DNA of 64,000 bases from Acanthopleura granulata (GCA_016165875.1 JABBOT010000014.1:14571432-14635431), one strand, 5' to 3'. Counted from the first letter of the stretch, positions 46,883 to 60,160 are shown. Notes: a model not told the origin generated them from the letters alone. Made by a program: numbers and translations.

Positions 46883-46888
46883 AATAAA
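46883..46888 (+). terminator. LCMT2 poly(A) signal
   Basis: AATAAA lies 59 bp after the LCMT2 stop codon, and a GT-rich stretch (TGTGTTTGTTTGTTTTTT) follows at about 46912-46930. The placement is typical of a functional signal with a short 3' UTR. Confidence 0.7.
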
Positions 46889-48014
46889 CAGATGTTAGCC
46901 ATGGAAATGTACTGTGTTTGTTTGTTTTTTCTCTGTGTGGCCAATTGGTACAAATGTAAGGAGTGTTATTAAGGAAACTGAATCTGTTTGGCGAGAGTTT
47001 TTGCCTGTAGCTTACCATGAAACATACATAACCATAGATGTGCCAGTATTCCCATAGACTCAAAGATACACGTGCATACATGTGTTAGATTGCCTCAACA
47101 TTCTGCTACAAATCTAAAGAAAAAACCTGTTCTATTCACATCTGTTTTTGCACTTGCACAAATGTATACCAGTGGAAATTCCTCCACTCCTAAAACTGGC
47201 CGCTGTTATATATGATAAAACTGAGTGCATGGCGTGGCACAGCAATCTGTCGTTAAGATCAATCAACATGATCGGTAAGTCCATTTTTTCAGCCCTCTTC
47301 ATTTCATTTATGAAGTGGACATAAACTGCAGTATGCTACAGATTCAATGTAGTTCGAAGCATCCTGTAACAGTGTTCCTTACATTATTTCCTTTCACTTC
47401 TTTTGTCAGTGTTTTACGCGTCATGAAATATTTACAGTAGGATGAAATGCGGTGCCGTTTTCGCACCAAATTCAATGACGTCGCATCACTTTACAAGAAT
47501 TTCCCTTGTCTACGGGACTTGTTGAAAAAGGTTGTTTTCTGAAATGTTAATGGATTTTAGGCATAATGTGAAAACATTTTGTGAAATGTAGTCTCACAAA
47601 CCACCTTAGAAAATTATTGCATTCGTGGAATTTCATAGTGACAAAAAATCCGCCCCCCAAAATATTCCATGTTCTTATGGACACTTTTTGAGGTACATGT
47701 TAGTGTACTTTTTTGTAACTATTTCTACTTTAGATTTCATAATTATCTCAATGAACTAAGCTCAAAGATCGAGTAATGACGTGCAGTTTTCTCGTAAACC
47801 ATTCCGGTCCGGTGTATATGAATTCTCTAATCAACTAACCTGAAAACTTCACTGACTTTCTGCTGAAAGTAGTCTTAATCAACTTAGAAAGTGTTGTTTT
47901 AAAGTATGTTTAATTATCAAAATTATTTCCGCATTAGCACTTATTTATTTTTAGCATTAACCCACCATGGATTTTGTCTCCATGATCCAACAGGCACCAG
48001 ATTACCATGATGTA

Positions 48015-48242
48015 TATATTTATTTGATTGGTGTTTTACGCAGTGCCCAAGAATATTTCACTTATACCACGGTGGCCAGCATTATGGTGGGGGGAAACCG
48101 GGTCGAGCCCGGGGGAAACCCACGACCATTCACAGTTTGTTGGCAGACCTTCCAACGACGGGCGGATAGGAAGCCAACATGAGCTGGGCTTGAACTCAGC
48201 GACTGCATAGGGGAGAGGCTTCTGTGTTAGACTACCATTAAT
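48015..48242 (-). mobile_element. SINE family 1, reversed, well preserved
   Basis: TTTATTTGATTGGTGTTTTA, ATATTTCACTTATACCACGG, CAGCATTATGGTGGGGGG and AGCCAACATGAGCTGGGCTT are the family body reversed. The head is at the right-hand end. Confidence 0.85.
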
Positions 48243-48445
48243 GGTAACATTTTCACGTCTTTCCCCCATATGATATGGCGGTCAGTTTTATGGGCCGAGA
48301 GTACCAGTGCCCGGAGTAAACTACCGACCATAGATTTTGTATCTTCGAGTTCAAACCACCTTTGTGTATGTTTGTCCTGAGAGTTATCCTCCCTTACTGT
48401 AAAGTTGCATGAAGTTTGACATTACTATTGACCTGTGCTGGCAGA

Positions 48446-48670
48446 GATGTCACAAGGGCTGTATCGCTCCGATTATCAGGCCTTTGGGTAATGAGTTCGC
48501 GTGTTCGAATCCAGCAATCGCTCTTCAGGCGGGGGCTTCAAGTCAGAAAGTTTGTGAAGTATCTGCAATGGTACAAGATTGTGGTTTACTTCCAATACGC
48601 CGGTTTTCTCCAAGCTAGCTACCGACACATAAGAGAGAAGCTCATAAGAACAGTATTAAACACCAATTAA
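48446..48670 (+). mobile_element. SINE family 2 copy
   Basis: A B-box-like GTGTTCGAATCCAGC lies near 48503. AAGTCAGAAAGTTTGTGAAG follows, and the 3' end reads AACAGTATTAAACACCAATT with an A-rich tail. It lies about 200 bp after a reversed family 1 copy. Confidence 0.75.
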
Positions 48671-48789
48671 AGACATAAGTACAACGCGTTGAACTCCTTG
48701 GCCTGCATTTTATGGTAAGAGTAGCAAAATTCAGTGTTTCAAACTGATCCATATGCTCTATTTTCGAATTCAAAGCTGAGAGCAACACG

Positions 48790-51700
48790 GTGTAGGTTTG
48801 GTGTGTTAGGAGATCGACATCATGTCATGTATGTTTCTGTCGAGATGACTGTAATTCCTCACTGACAATGCTGAACTAATAAAGGGCTGTTGTCTACTAA
48901 AGTTGTACTAAAGTTGAAAGCAGTACGATGTAGGTTTCATGGGTTGAATATCGAAATCTTGCTACGTGCCTTTCTGTCTTTAAAAGAAACGCGATTGTAA
49001 AGGTGAGATAACATTAGATCTGTGAAAACAATGTTAGTCTAATGAAGGTTTATTGTTTACTCTACAAGGATTTGGAGCATTGCGATGTAGGTTCCCCGCG
49101 TTGGAAACGGACATCTTGTATTTTCTGTGATATGGGGCGAAAATTGTGATGGCCAGGTAAACTGTAACAATATGTCTCCAAAATATGTTGAACTAATGAA
49201 GGTTTACTGTCTACTCTACAAAAGCTGAGACATTACATGTTTCATTTGTTGGACACCAACATCTTACTATGTAAGTTTGCTTGTTTTTTTTAAGAGCGAC
49301 AAAGGGTAGATGACAGTTAATCTTTAGAGACAATACTGAAGTAATCAAGGGTAGTTGTGTGTTGCACATAGTTTAAGAGCATTACGGTGTAGGTTTCATG
49401 AGTTAAACATCGATATCATGTTCTGTATTTTCTATCCTTAAAGAAAGACATAGGCCAGATACCAATAAGTCCTTATAAACAAGGCAAATGTAATCAAGGG
49501 TTATTGTCTAATCTACAAAAGTGGAGGTATTACGTTGGACATTGACATCTTACTTTGTATTATCTGTCTTGTAGGGAGATAATTGTAAATGCGAGATACA
49601 CTGTAACAATAGGTCTCTAAATATCAATGTTAAACTAGGTTTAATGTTTACTTTACGAAGGTTGAAGTATTACGATGGATGTTTCTTGTGTTGAACACCT
49701 GCATCGTGCTATGTATATTTCTGTTGTGTTTTTTTAAGAGAGACGCAGGGTAAATAGCAATAAATCTTTTAGAGACAAGGCTGAAATAATCAAGGGTTGT
49801 TATCTGCTCCACAAAATTTGAGAGCATTACAACGTAGGTTTCATGTGTTAATCATCGACATCTTGTTCTGTATTTTCTGTCCTTGAAAAAACTCATAGGC
49901 CAGATACCAATAGGTCTTCAGACACAAAGCCAAACTAATCAAGGGTTGTTGTCTACAAAAGTTGAGGTGTTACGGTGGATGTTTCATGTGTTGGACATCT
50001 GGTCGTTGCGTTGTACTTTTCTGACTTTACAGAGAGGCAGAAGCCGGGTAACAATGAATCCTTAGAGACAATGTTAAACTAACCAAGGGTTATTGTCTAA
50101 TGTACAAAAGTTGAGAGCTTTACAAAGTAGCTTTCATGTACTGGACATTGACATCACGCTTTGAAGGAAGAAAAACGAGAGATAATTATAGGACTTCACA
50201 GACAATACTGAACTAATGAAGGACTACTATCTAGTGTACAAAAGTGTTACGTTGCAGGTCTCATGTCCTGGACATCGACATCTTTTTTATTTTTCTCCCT
50301 TTAACGAGACACAATTGTGAAGGCGAGATAGCAATATGTCTTTTAAGCAATGCTAAAGTAATCAAGCTTTATTGTCTACTCTACATAGGCTGGGAACTTT
50401 ACAGTGTAAGTTCCCTATCAAACATCGACGTCTTTGTCTTTTCTGTCTTGAAGGTAGACAATTCTAAAGGTCATACACACTCCAAGAATAGGTCTCTAAA
50501 AACAATGCTAAACTAATAAAGGTCTATTGTCTACTCTACGAAAGTTCAGACATTACATGTTTCATGTTTTGGCCATCGACATCTTGCTATGTATATTTCT
50601 GGGTTTTTTTAAAGAGAGACAAAGGTTAGATAACATTAAAACTTTAGAGACAATGCTGAAGTAATCAAAAGTTATTGTCTGCTCTTCAGAATTTGGGAGC
50701 ATTGGTATGTTGGTTTCATGTGATACCGATAAGCCTTTAGAAACAAATTGAAACTAATCAAGAGTTGTTGTCTGATTTTGCAGGGAGGCCACGTAACAAT
50801 GGATCCTTACTGACAATGTTAATCTAAGCAAGGACTATTGTCTACTCTTCAAAAGTTATGAGCATTACGATGTAGGTTCATGTCTTGGAGATCGAAATAA
50901 CGCAATGTATGTTTCTATCTTTGAAAGGGAGAAAAAGCCGAGATAATTATAGGACCTCACAGACAAATGCTGCAGGAATGAAGGTTTACTGTCCAGTCTA
51001 CAGAAGTTAAAAACATTACGATGTAGGTTTCATGTGTTGAATGTCGACATCTTTTTATGTGTTTTTCTCTCTAAAAAGACGCAGTTGTGAAGGCGTGGTA
51101 AAAATAGGTGTGTAACACAGAGCTAAACAAATCGAGGTTTATTGTCAACTTTATAAAGATTGGGATCATTACAGTGTAGGTTCACAGTCTTGGACATCGA
51201 CATCTTGCTTTGTATTTTCTGCCTTAAACGGACACAACTGTAATGAACAGGGTCACTCTAACAAGAGGCCCCTAAAATCAATGTTAAACTAATCAATGTT
51301 TATTGTCAACTTTGCAAATATTCAGACGTTACAGGTCTCATGTTTTGGTCATCGACATCTTGTTGCGCATATTTTTTTTTAAAGAGAAACAAAGGGTAGA
51401 TAACAATGACTCTTCAGAGACAGTGCTGAAGTAATCAAACTGTTATTATCTGCTGAACAAAATTTAATAGCATTGCGATGTAGGTTTCACGTGTAAGACA
51501 TCGACATTTTGTTCTGTATTTTCTGTCCTTAAAAGAAATTTAAAGGTTATCACTAAATCTTTAGAAACACAGCAAAACCAATGGTTGTCGTCTGCTCATC
51601 AATAGTTGAGGTCAATACGATGTAGGTTTCACGTGTTGGAGGTCGAAGCCTTGCTCTTAATTTTTCTGACCTTACAGAGAGGCAGAATCCAGGTAACAAT

Positions 51701-52990
51701 GTCTCCAGACAATGTTAAACTAAGCAAGGGTTATTGTCTATTGTACAAAAGTAAAGTATGTTTCCATCTTTGAAGGGAGAAAAACGCGAGATAAGTATAG
51801 GACTTTACAGATAATACTGAACTAATGAAGGGCTATTGTTGAAAGTTGAAAGAGTGTTACAATACATCTTTTATGTTTTGAACGTTGACATTTTGCTATG
51901 TATTTTTTCTTTCTTTAAAGAGACATAATTGTGAAGGTGAGATAACAATAGGTATCGAGAAACAAAAACAAATCATGGTTTATTATCTACTTTGCAAAGA
52001 CTTAGAACATTACAGTGTAGGTTCCCTGTCTTCGACATCGACATCTTGCCTTGTATTTTCTTTCTTAAAGGGAGACAATTCTACAGGCCAGAAACATTGC
52101 AAGAATAGGTTTCTAAGAACAATGCTGAACTAATAAATAATGTTTCATGTTTTGGTCATTGACATCTTGTTATGTATATTTCTGGTTTTTTAAAGTGAGA
52201 CAAAAGGTAGATAACATTAAATCTTTAGAGAGAATGCTGTAGTAATCTAGGATTATTGTCTGTTCTGCAATATTCGTAAGCATTGCGATGTAGGTTTCAT
52301 GTGTTGGACATCAATATTTTGTTCTGTATTTTCTGCATTTTAAGGGAACAAAGGCCACACAAAAATATAGGCTATTGCCTAGTGCACAAAAGTTGAGAGC
52401 ATTCCGAAATAGGTTTCGTGTCATTGACATCTTGCTCTATATAAAGGCAGACAATTGCATTGGCCAGATACACTGTAACAATAGGCCTGTACAGATAATA
52501 TTAAACTAATCAAGGTATATTGTCTGCTCTACAACAGACATTACATGTTTCGTGTTTTGGACATTGACATCTTGCTATGTATATCTCTGTTGCCTTTTTT
52601 TCAGAGAGACAATGGATAGGTAACAGTAAATCTCTGTAGCCAATACTAAAGTAATCAAGGGTTGTTGAGTTTTTGAGAGCATTACGGTGGAGGTTTCATG
52701 TGTTAGACGTTGACATCTTGTTCTGTATTTTCTGACATAGGCTAGATACCAATAAGTCTTTAGAAACAAAACAAAACTGATCAGAGGTTGGTGTATACTC
52801 TACAAAAGTTGGGGTATTTCGATGGATGTTTCATGTGTTGGATATGAAGGCCTTGCCATGTCTTTTAAGAGAGACAAAGGGTATAGTTGAAAATAAATCT
52901 TTATTGTGTAGAGTACAACGTGGAGAACACTGTGATGTTTATTTTCGTATGTTAGATAGATTTCGCTCTGTATTTTTCTGCCCCACAGAA
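48790..52990 (+). repeat. Satellite array, about 28 monomers of about 150 bp
   Basis: The phrase GGACATCGACATCTTGCTATG and variants recurs about every 150 bp (near 48813, 48950, 49101, 49253, 49409, 49542, 49698, 49852 and on to about 52840). It is followed by a C/T-rich stretch, AAAGAGACA, a GATAACAATAGGTC-type block and TTATTGTCTACTCTACAAAA. Monomers are diverged but fall into recurring types in a fixed order. No coding capacity is supported. Confidence 0.92.
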
Positions 52991-52999
52991 AAATGCTTG

Positions 53000-53105
53000 C
53001 GAAAGGTGTGTGGTTTATGCCGGGCACTCTGGTTTCCTCCGTGCTCACATAAGCTGATTGCCATCGTCTAAGTGAAACATTCTTGAGTGTGGCATTAAAA
53101 GAAAA
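53000..53105 (+). mobile_element. SINE family 1, 3' fragment
   Basis: CTGGTTTCCTCCGTGCTCAC, CATCGTCTAAGTGAAACATT and CTTGAGTGTGGCATTAAAAG follow the family 3' half. It adjoins the end of the satellite array. Confidence 0.65.
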
Positions 53106-56100
53106 GACAACACTAGGCCAGATGTACATGTGTATCGATAAAGGATGTAGGCTAAGGGAGATATCACAGTTCCAAGTAAGCAAAAACGCCCATGAAATGA
53201 AAATCGAACCGAGCACCATGCTCTCAATTTTAACCAATCAATGGCGAGATATTTATACCACCCGAGAAGGCATCAGTTTCAACTGTGATGTCACGTCTAC
53301 TTAACCATTTTACCATTTAGAAGGACACGTATTGTTAAATCAGCTGTTTTCATTCTCGTTACGTAACATTTCTGACATAATTTAAGGTCATTTTCAACGA
53401 GAAAAGTGGTAGTGGAACACGTGTAGGTTTATTCCCCCAGATCTCAAACAGGAAGCCACAATGCATGGCCTTCGGTTGTGATAATAAAGGCAGCCCTTCT
53501 TCGCTTTCCGGTTTCTCTAAGATGGTTTGTCCTCTGACCTCGAAAGAACTCCTGGTTAAAGGTCTTTTCAGAGTTACAAAGCACGCCATAAAAATGCCTT
53601 TACCCGTTTAGGTCTGCATGGATCCCTCTTCTGAAATAACTTTGGTTATATTTTTGTTGTCTTTTCTTTAAAAGAGCAATGAAATAAATTTGTAATATAT
53701 GAACAAGTTCAAGGGAAAAAAAAATTCTCAGTTTCGTTTTTATTGTCCTGTAGAAATTAATAACACAGTTTGTTCCATCATGTAGTCTCTGGTTCAAAAA
53801 TTGCAGAAATCACAATGAACACAACTCCTGTGTCACAGTTTTTCTTATGGTAAACAATAAGAACTAAAATCGCCACCAAAAAATGGTTCTTTTTCCTTTT
53901 CGAGAAAGGAAATTCTAAGAAGACTCCATAACATATAGTTTGTTATAGATAGGTAGCTTTTTCTTTTATGCTTAAGGTTTTTACATCTTGACGAGGTATT
54001 ATGAATCTCATAAAGGTTACGTTGGGTGGGGGAGATTCGAAAACACGTTGAAAACCAGCTGGAGTCCTGTATAGGGTTTGCTTCGATTTAATTATTTCTT
54101 TGATTCTGTGGTCGCTTGACGTGCAATAACGGCGTCATTATAATATCCGAACATAGTAAAATTTTGAGTGCAGATTCCTTTTGTGGCACTAAGGATCAAA
54201 CTAGTCTGATTCATGAATAAACATAATGCGACAGAATTTGTAATTTGTAATTTCCTCATATCTTGAAAATTAATTAGAACAGAATCGTGAAACCCACGTA
54301 TTACATTGGGTGTGTGACTCACTTAATTTTGGTCTATCAGATCGACTAGCGTCCAAATGCACGTTCTGTTGGGTTCTCTGTAATGTATTGATACACGTAT
54401 CTTGATAACTAAATGATGAGACTGAAAAGTCACTTTAAATCTATGCATCCAGACGTTGAAACAATACCAGTCATATACCAGTCGTCAAGCAAAATGGGCG
54501 TTCCAGGTCAGTATCCGCAGTACCAATTTTCACAACAACGTTCACAACAAATCATCAATGAACAAAAAGTAAATAAATTAAGAAATTAGGAAGACACAAA
54601 GAGGCAGCCAACCGATTTCAATGATGGTGGACAGACGCCAAGAATGTTTTGGGTGGATGAATCGGTATCCGAATTGTGCACATATCAAGTTTATCAGTTG
54701 TCGTTATTCAAAGGTTACCTTTCTGGCGTTATGTTTTGGTCTATACATAACACACATTTGAAATTCAATATACTATCCTATGAATATACTGGAATATAAT
54801 GGATGCAGGATATGCTGTATAATTATCAAATGCCAAGTTGATATCACAGCTTTTGATTTTACCTCACCGTGTTCAATTTTAAGTACATTTCGTGCGTTAC
54901 GTTTTGGAATTGGTGCCGCAGTCATAAAAAACGTTCATCACCAGTTATTAATAGGATGTTTTTCAATGGACGCTGACCTTTTCCTCAGGTTAACGGTGCA
55001 CGTTGGTAAACTTTTGACCTATCTTTGTCGGACGTGGTGACTTACACGCACTTGAGCTGAACAATGGATATTCACATGTTGAGGCACATGTAAGCCCATC
55101 GTGTCACTAGGGGCACCAGTGTTCAAAAATGTATAAATTTACGTCTTATTAATTACTTGCCGTTATATATCCATCCGTATAATAGTTATCCGCTCTCGTC
55201 TCATCTATATTTACATACTTGATCGACATTTTCAGTTCTTCAGGTTCGTAATGCAGTTTTGCGCGTACCCAGCAACACTGTAGTTATTTTGAATGGCGCT
55301 GTCATTTGCATTGGTTTAGTAAGCGCTGATGTCACCATTGATGTAATTAATGACCACTTCACACCTAATGACATATTCACAGCACTATTGCGTGGTGCCA
55401 GTGCGATATGCAAATATCTTATTGGCTGTGTACTAGTTACCTGACTTCACCATTGCGCTTGCCGATCGGACGGACGGGTTGAAGGGTCACGGCGTAAGGC
55501 GATTGATACTTGCTGGAAATCGATGTAACCACTTCAGCGTTCTGCGTGCTGGTCGAGCTCGCGTTGTATGTTTTTTTTATGCTAAAGGTTAAAATTCGCG
55601 TAACTCTTCTTTAAGCAAGTGTGAATCGATTGTTTGTATTGAATTACGCTGAAGTTAGCTCGGGTTCTTCAGAACAGGGTTGAAGCCCAGAGGGAGACTA
55701 AGAACTCTGGCATGCTTTGGGGGGAAAACAAATGTGGGTTACTGTATGCGGCTAAAGAAAGAAGCCCCGCCATTTGGTAAAGTAATTATTGCAGCCTACT
55801 CAAACTGAAACAAAGTTAACTTTTGCGTGCTTCGCAGCCGTTACTCTGTTTGCCAGACGGAGCCTACTTTACGCTTGTTCAGTGAAAGGAGATTCGGTTT
55901 TCTGGAAAAACCCATAATTATGTAAAATAGGCGCTATTTGTGGGGTTATGTATAGGAAGGCGGATGTGTGTCATTGCGTGGGACAGTGTATCTGCATAAC
56001 TGGTTGAATTTCAATTGTGACAAATAGAACTTGGCTTTCCGGAGGATTATATCGTTTCCTATATGGCCTACACATTGTTAACGGATATTGATTAGGTTGC

Positions 56101-56164
56101 CTCCCCTGCATTGTTGACCCTGATGTGCCGCTGTTAGAAGCCTAGTTTATGGAAGGTGAACACC
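53106..56164. other. No recognised gene between satellite and inverted arrays
   Basis: Short frames such as 54780-55040 and 55259-55444 show no family motif. I see no repeat of note. Confidence 0.5.
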
Positions 56165-56360
56165 GCCAAAAGCGCATCTCCCCAGAGAAATAACCAACAC
56201 CCAGACCGAATTACCTTCCCTCAAACTGAATAAACATCTCAGAAACGGACGAAACATGTCCAAAAATTAATTAAGATCCCACAAACCAAATAAACGCTTT
56301 CCAAAACAAACATACATCCTCCAAACCTAATAATTACCTCTCAAACCCGATGAACAATTC
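56165..56360 (-). repeat. 20-bp-unit array, left inverted arm
   Basis: About eight degenerate units of CTCAAACCGAATAAACATCT form. They are the reverse complement of the unit in the right arm. Confidence 0.75.
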
Positions 56361-56784
56361 CCAACCAAAGTGAAATTTTTCGGCAAAGAAATACTGTTGC
56401 AATTCTATCCCCTGATGATCCGACTAAGCTAGTAGAAGGATCCAATATTTTTCAACAGTTTATATTGTCAGTAGGCCTTTCTTCGTTCGATGGTCTGTAT
56501 TGTAGTCTCTCTCTACACAGATTGCTCATTTTAGGCATAACGGTAACATCTAATGACCACTATCCTCACTGCGTAGGCGCATTATTAAGTATCTACACCA
56601 GAGGACACCATGTGTTGATGTTAATAACTTTCTTTTCGGATCCAAAACGCCCCTATCTCGTCGAAAAATGTTTGCATGGTGAAAGTTCTTTCTATATCTT
56701 CATTTTGTTCAGTAGATGCTCATTTGTTTTGTGACATTTTTGTTTAGTTGGTCTTTCTTTGGTTTGAAATTTACTTATTTGGAG

Positions 56785-57165
56785 TGGATGATGCTTTATT
56801 CGGTTTTGGCAAATGGTATTTTGTTTGAAAGATGAAATTTGGTTTGGAAGATGGTTGTTTGATTTACATTATGTTTTATTCGGTTTTTATTGGTTTTGGG
56901 AGAGACTTATTTGGTTCGTAACATGCTTATTCGGTTTGGAGGACGCTTTATTCGGTTTTGGGAGATGGTACCTGGTTGCAAGATGGTGTTTGGTTTAGGA
57001 GAGTTTGGGTTCTCGGTTGGAAAGATGATTGTTCGGTTTCAGGGATGGTTTTCGGTTTCAAAGATGCTTCTTTCATTTGGAATATGGTATTTGGTTTGGA
57101 AGATGTACGTGGCTGATAAGGTTGTGCTTGGTTTGTGAGATGGCTCTTGGTTTGACAGATGTATT
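56785..57165 (+). repeat. 20-bp-unit array, right arm
   Basis: About eighteen degenerate units of ATGGTTATTCGGTTTGGAAG form. Short open frames here (for instance 56890-57138) only reflect the periodicity. Confidence 0.85.
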
Positions 57166-59962
57166 TGTCACACTGTTCGCCTTCCATATTAGTCTGACGT
57201 TCTCACAGGAAACCGTCCAACAAAACTTAATACTGCTTCCGAAGTGACACTGTCCAGGTGTTCCAGTCATAGTTCCGGTCCAGACACTAGCAGGCTGCTG
57301 CGGGGTAAACACATCCAGTCATTCAATAAAGGAGATCGGTTTCAATTAGCATTTATGGGCTTTGCTTTATTTAGCTTATACTCTTTTATCCAGACGATAT
57401 AGATGGATCACTCTTACAACACAACGTGGGCGGACAGAGGCAACCTGGAACCCTTAGTTTTGAGATCAGCAATTAAATGTTTCGTGCATCTTAATATATT
57501 GGTTCGGTATAGAGCTGTATTATATTCATGAGCTGTTAGATTTCATTAGACGACCTGTGTTACGTAATATTTTAATACGTTGACAGAATTCATGAATCAT
57601 CGCGAATCATTTGCGATATTGTGACAACCAGTGGAGAAACCGCAGACAAAGCCATCGTGACAGGAGTCATTCATAAGGCATGTCTGGTGCGCATGCGCAG
57701 GATGTATAGTTCATGATGTTTTGTGAATGAAGGCGGTTTGGTCTTCTTGTCGTGTGTGTTGTAGCATACGATATGGCCGCAGTCAGGTTTAGTCTCTTTG
57801 ATTTTGCCTGTCGTGTATGTTATATTGTAACACACACTTTGACCGTGGTAACATGATTGTTATCTTTTCGGAGTCCCATTGCTACAAGTAGCAGTAGAAC
57901 TGCACCAGAACTCAGCATTAAATGACCATCTCATCATGCCTGCAACAATTTCATTTCACTGTATACGTCAAGAAATATTCGTGTTACAATAGTTTTTCAA
58001 ATTAAACCGATTGATGTACAGATTATTTATAGGTGTATTTATTGATATGAAAAGGTTAAAAGCCACGTGTATAAGCATGTGAAAGTCCATGAATTTTAAT
58101 TTCACAGGTTCCGGGATGTAGCGGTGACATGAATTTTGAATGTAAGGACAATGTGGAATACTGGTATGTAATGATAGACCTGAAAATGGCAAAATCACAT
58201 GCGGAATATGAGAAAAAGTATCATCTCAACCAAAGCTGAATTGCCCTTCACTGTCCAAAGTTTCAATGTTCGGTTTTTCTGTACATCTGTCTTGTGTTAT
58301 CTCTTATTTTAACGAGACCTAGAGAAGCCAAAAAGTACCATCTGACAATTACTGTCACTTTTTATATATCTGCTTGGTTAGGATTCATCGTGAATCTTTA
58401 CATTATTTCACTCTTGCAGAAACCCATCCTCACTGTAGATATATTCAGGGTGCTGCCACAGATGAAAAACATGCCCAAAAACACCAGTCACGAATCTTGA
58501 CACCGGTCCAGCCAGCATGTATTGATATTTGAATTTGAATTTGTTTTCATTCATCAGAAGGTTGGGTACAATTTTACCTCCGTCGACATAGACTTTTACA
58601 AACAGGAACATACTGATATTATCGCTGGTGTGAATGGATGGCTAGCGGGGATAAAGTTCCAAAGGAGCTTGTTCTACCCCATTTTATGTAGAAAAAAACC
58701 CAGCACTTACAGGATATATCCCTCCAAAATTCTATTTCATTATAAATATTATTATAGATAAGTGCTATGCACTTATAAAATGTACTCGATTTTGTTGAAC
58801 GCACAATTACACAGGGAAGCAGAGAGGTCATATAGTACATGTATGGATATTAGATATCCTCCGATTCAGATTGGAAAATGGACTCCATCAGGAAATCTAA
58901 CTGGAACATTTGGTAGCGTAATACATTGGTATATCCTTGGACTGTGGACGCAAGTACTGGATGCAAAATCGTTTACGTGCTACATATCGTTAACGTATTT
59001 GTTCTGTTCAGCAGAAAGTGCGGCACAAAGAAAAGTAGTGCCCATTATTCCAGGCTTTTGTTCTTCCTGTTGGAGATCATAGGCTTCGTTTCAAAGGCAA
59101 TAATTCGTAATGGCCATAGATTATACTGAGCTGCTGGGAGTAGCGTTGGCATTGGTAAGGCTTTCCTAACTGTACATGTACATCAGGATGAACTGTACAC
59201 TGGTCATCAATGTTCATTACACTGACATCTTTATGATGTAAATTTAAATTTTAATTTGAAATATTGACATTTCCCTAATGTCACTGAAAACAGTTTTCAC
59301 ACTTTCATGTGAATATAGTGTGATGTAATGTTTATCCTGAATATATCTATAGTTAAACTGTTTTCAATCTCATGTGTATAAAGATAACTCAGTCTACAGC
59401 CATTATGCCACATTAAACAGGAAACACTAACTCTTCAGTTTGTTTTGGGGACATGAAACTGTAAGAGATCAAAAATATACTTACATACATACAAACATAT
59501 ATAGAAAACACGTGGATATACATGTATTTTATGCATAATCTTACTCAGATTTGAGAATGTGTATATTTTTGATACAAAGGACATTACAAGGATATCAAGT
59601 ACATTTATAGATTAATTACATTAATCTATAAAGACACAAGGCTTTGAGATTCGATCGGAACAAAGATCATGTCTGAACAAGATGTAAACCCATAAACCCA
59701 TTGTGCCGCTTCCATTTGAGGAGTTCGATGAGACTGCTCCACAAAATCACACTTAGAGATTTGTGTTTTGATTTTGTTTAGGCTTACTGTGAACGTGTGG
59801 TTGCTTCAAGTGAGAAGTGGCGTAAGGTGGTGAGCACGAAGAAACATTCACGTAATTGGAAGGGGTTTAACGGCTGTTACGTATACTTTCTGTTTTGCAC
59901 TTTAGAGCCAAAGATAAGGCCATCATCTTGTCATCTTTCTATCGCAGTTGGAGGGGGGGGGG
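57166..59962. other. No recognised gene
   Basis: AT-rich sequence. The frame at 58294-58500 has a hydrophobic run (AWLGFIVNLYIISLL) but nothing that identifies it. The NRF1-type palindrome at 57688 is the only motif I would keep. Confidence 0.5.
57688..57699. promoter_or_regulatory. Palindromic NRF1-type site
   Basis: TGCGCATGCGCA is a perfect 12-bp palindrome and fits the NRF1 consensus. No coding exon is recognised nearby, so a promoter here is a guess. Confidence 0.35.
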
Positions 59963-60160
59963 AGGACCTCCTTGGCTCAGTCGGTTAGCGCGTTAGCGGT
60001 ATACAATAAACCAGAAGCCTCCCACCAATGTGAGTTCAAGTTCAACTCATGCTCGCTCCCTCTCCGGCCGTACGTGGAAAGGTCTGCCAGCAACATGCGG
60101 ATGGTCATGGTTCCCCTGTGGTATAAGTGAAATATTCTTGAGTCAAATAAATAAAAAATA
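59963..60160 (+). mobile_element. SINE family 1 with internal deletion
   Basis: The tRNA-like head GGCTCAGTCGGTTAGCGCG is well kept, then GAGTTCAAGTTCAACTC, CGGCCGTACGTGGAAAGG and AACATGCGGATGGTCATGG. The CCACCATAATGC block is missing; the text jumps to TATAAGTGAAATATTC and an AAATAAATAAA tail. Confidence 0.85.

Noticed and set aside
48790..52990. CRISPR-like array
   Set aside because: Spacing is regular, but whole monomers of about 150 bp are repeated, with no unique spacers, and this is animal DNA.
56890..57138. An 82-residue Gly/Phe-rich protein
   Set aside because: It is the translation of the 20-bp tandem units in the right arm of the inverted arrays.
59975..60060. A tRNA gene
   Set aside because: A-box and B-box-like words are present, but the sequence continues into the SINE body and tail and I could not fold a complete cloverleaf. 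It is the tRNA-derived head of a SINE. The same applies to 17185, 29860-29920, 38485, 42600-42675 and 48446.
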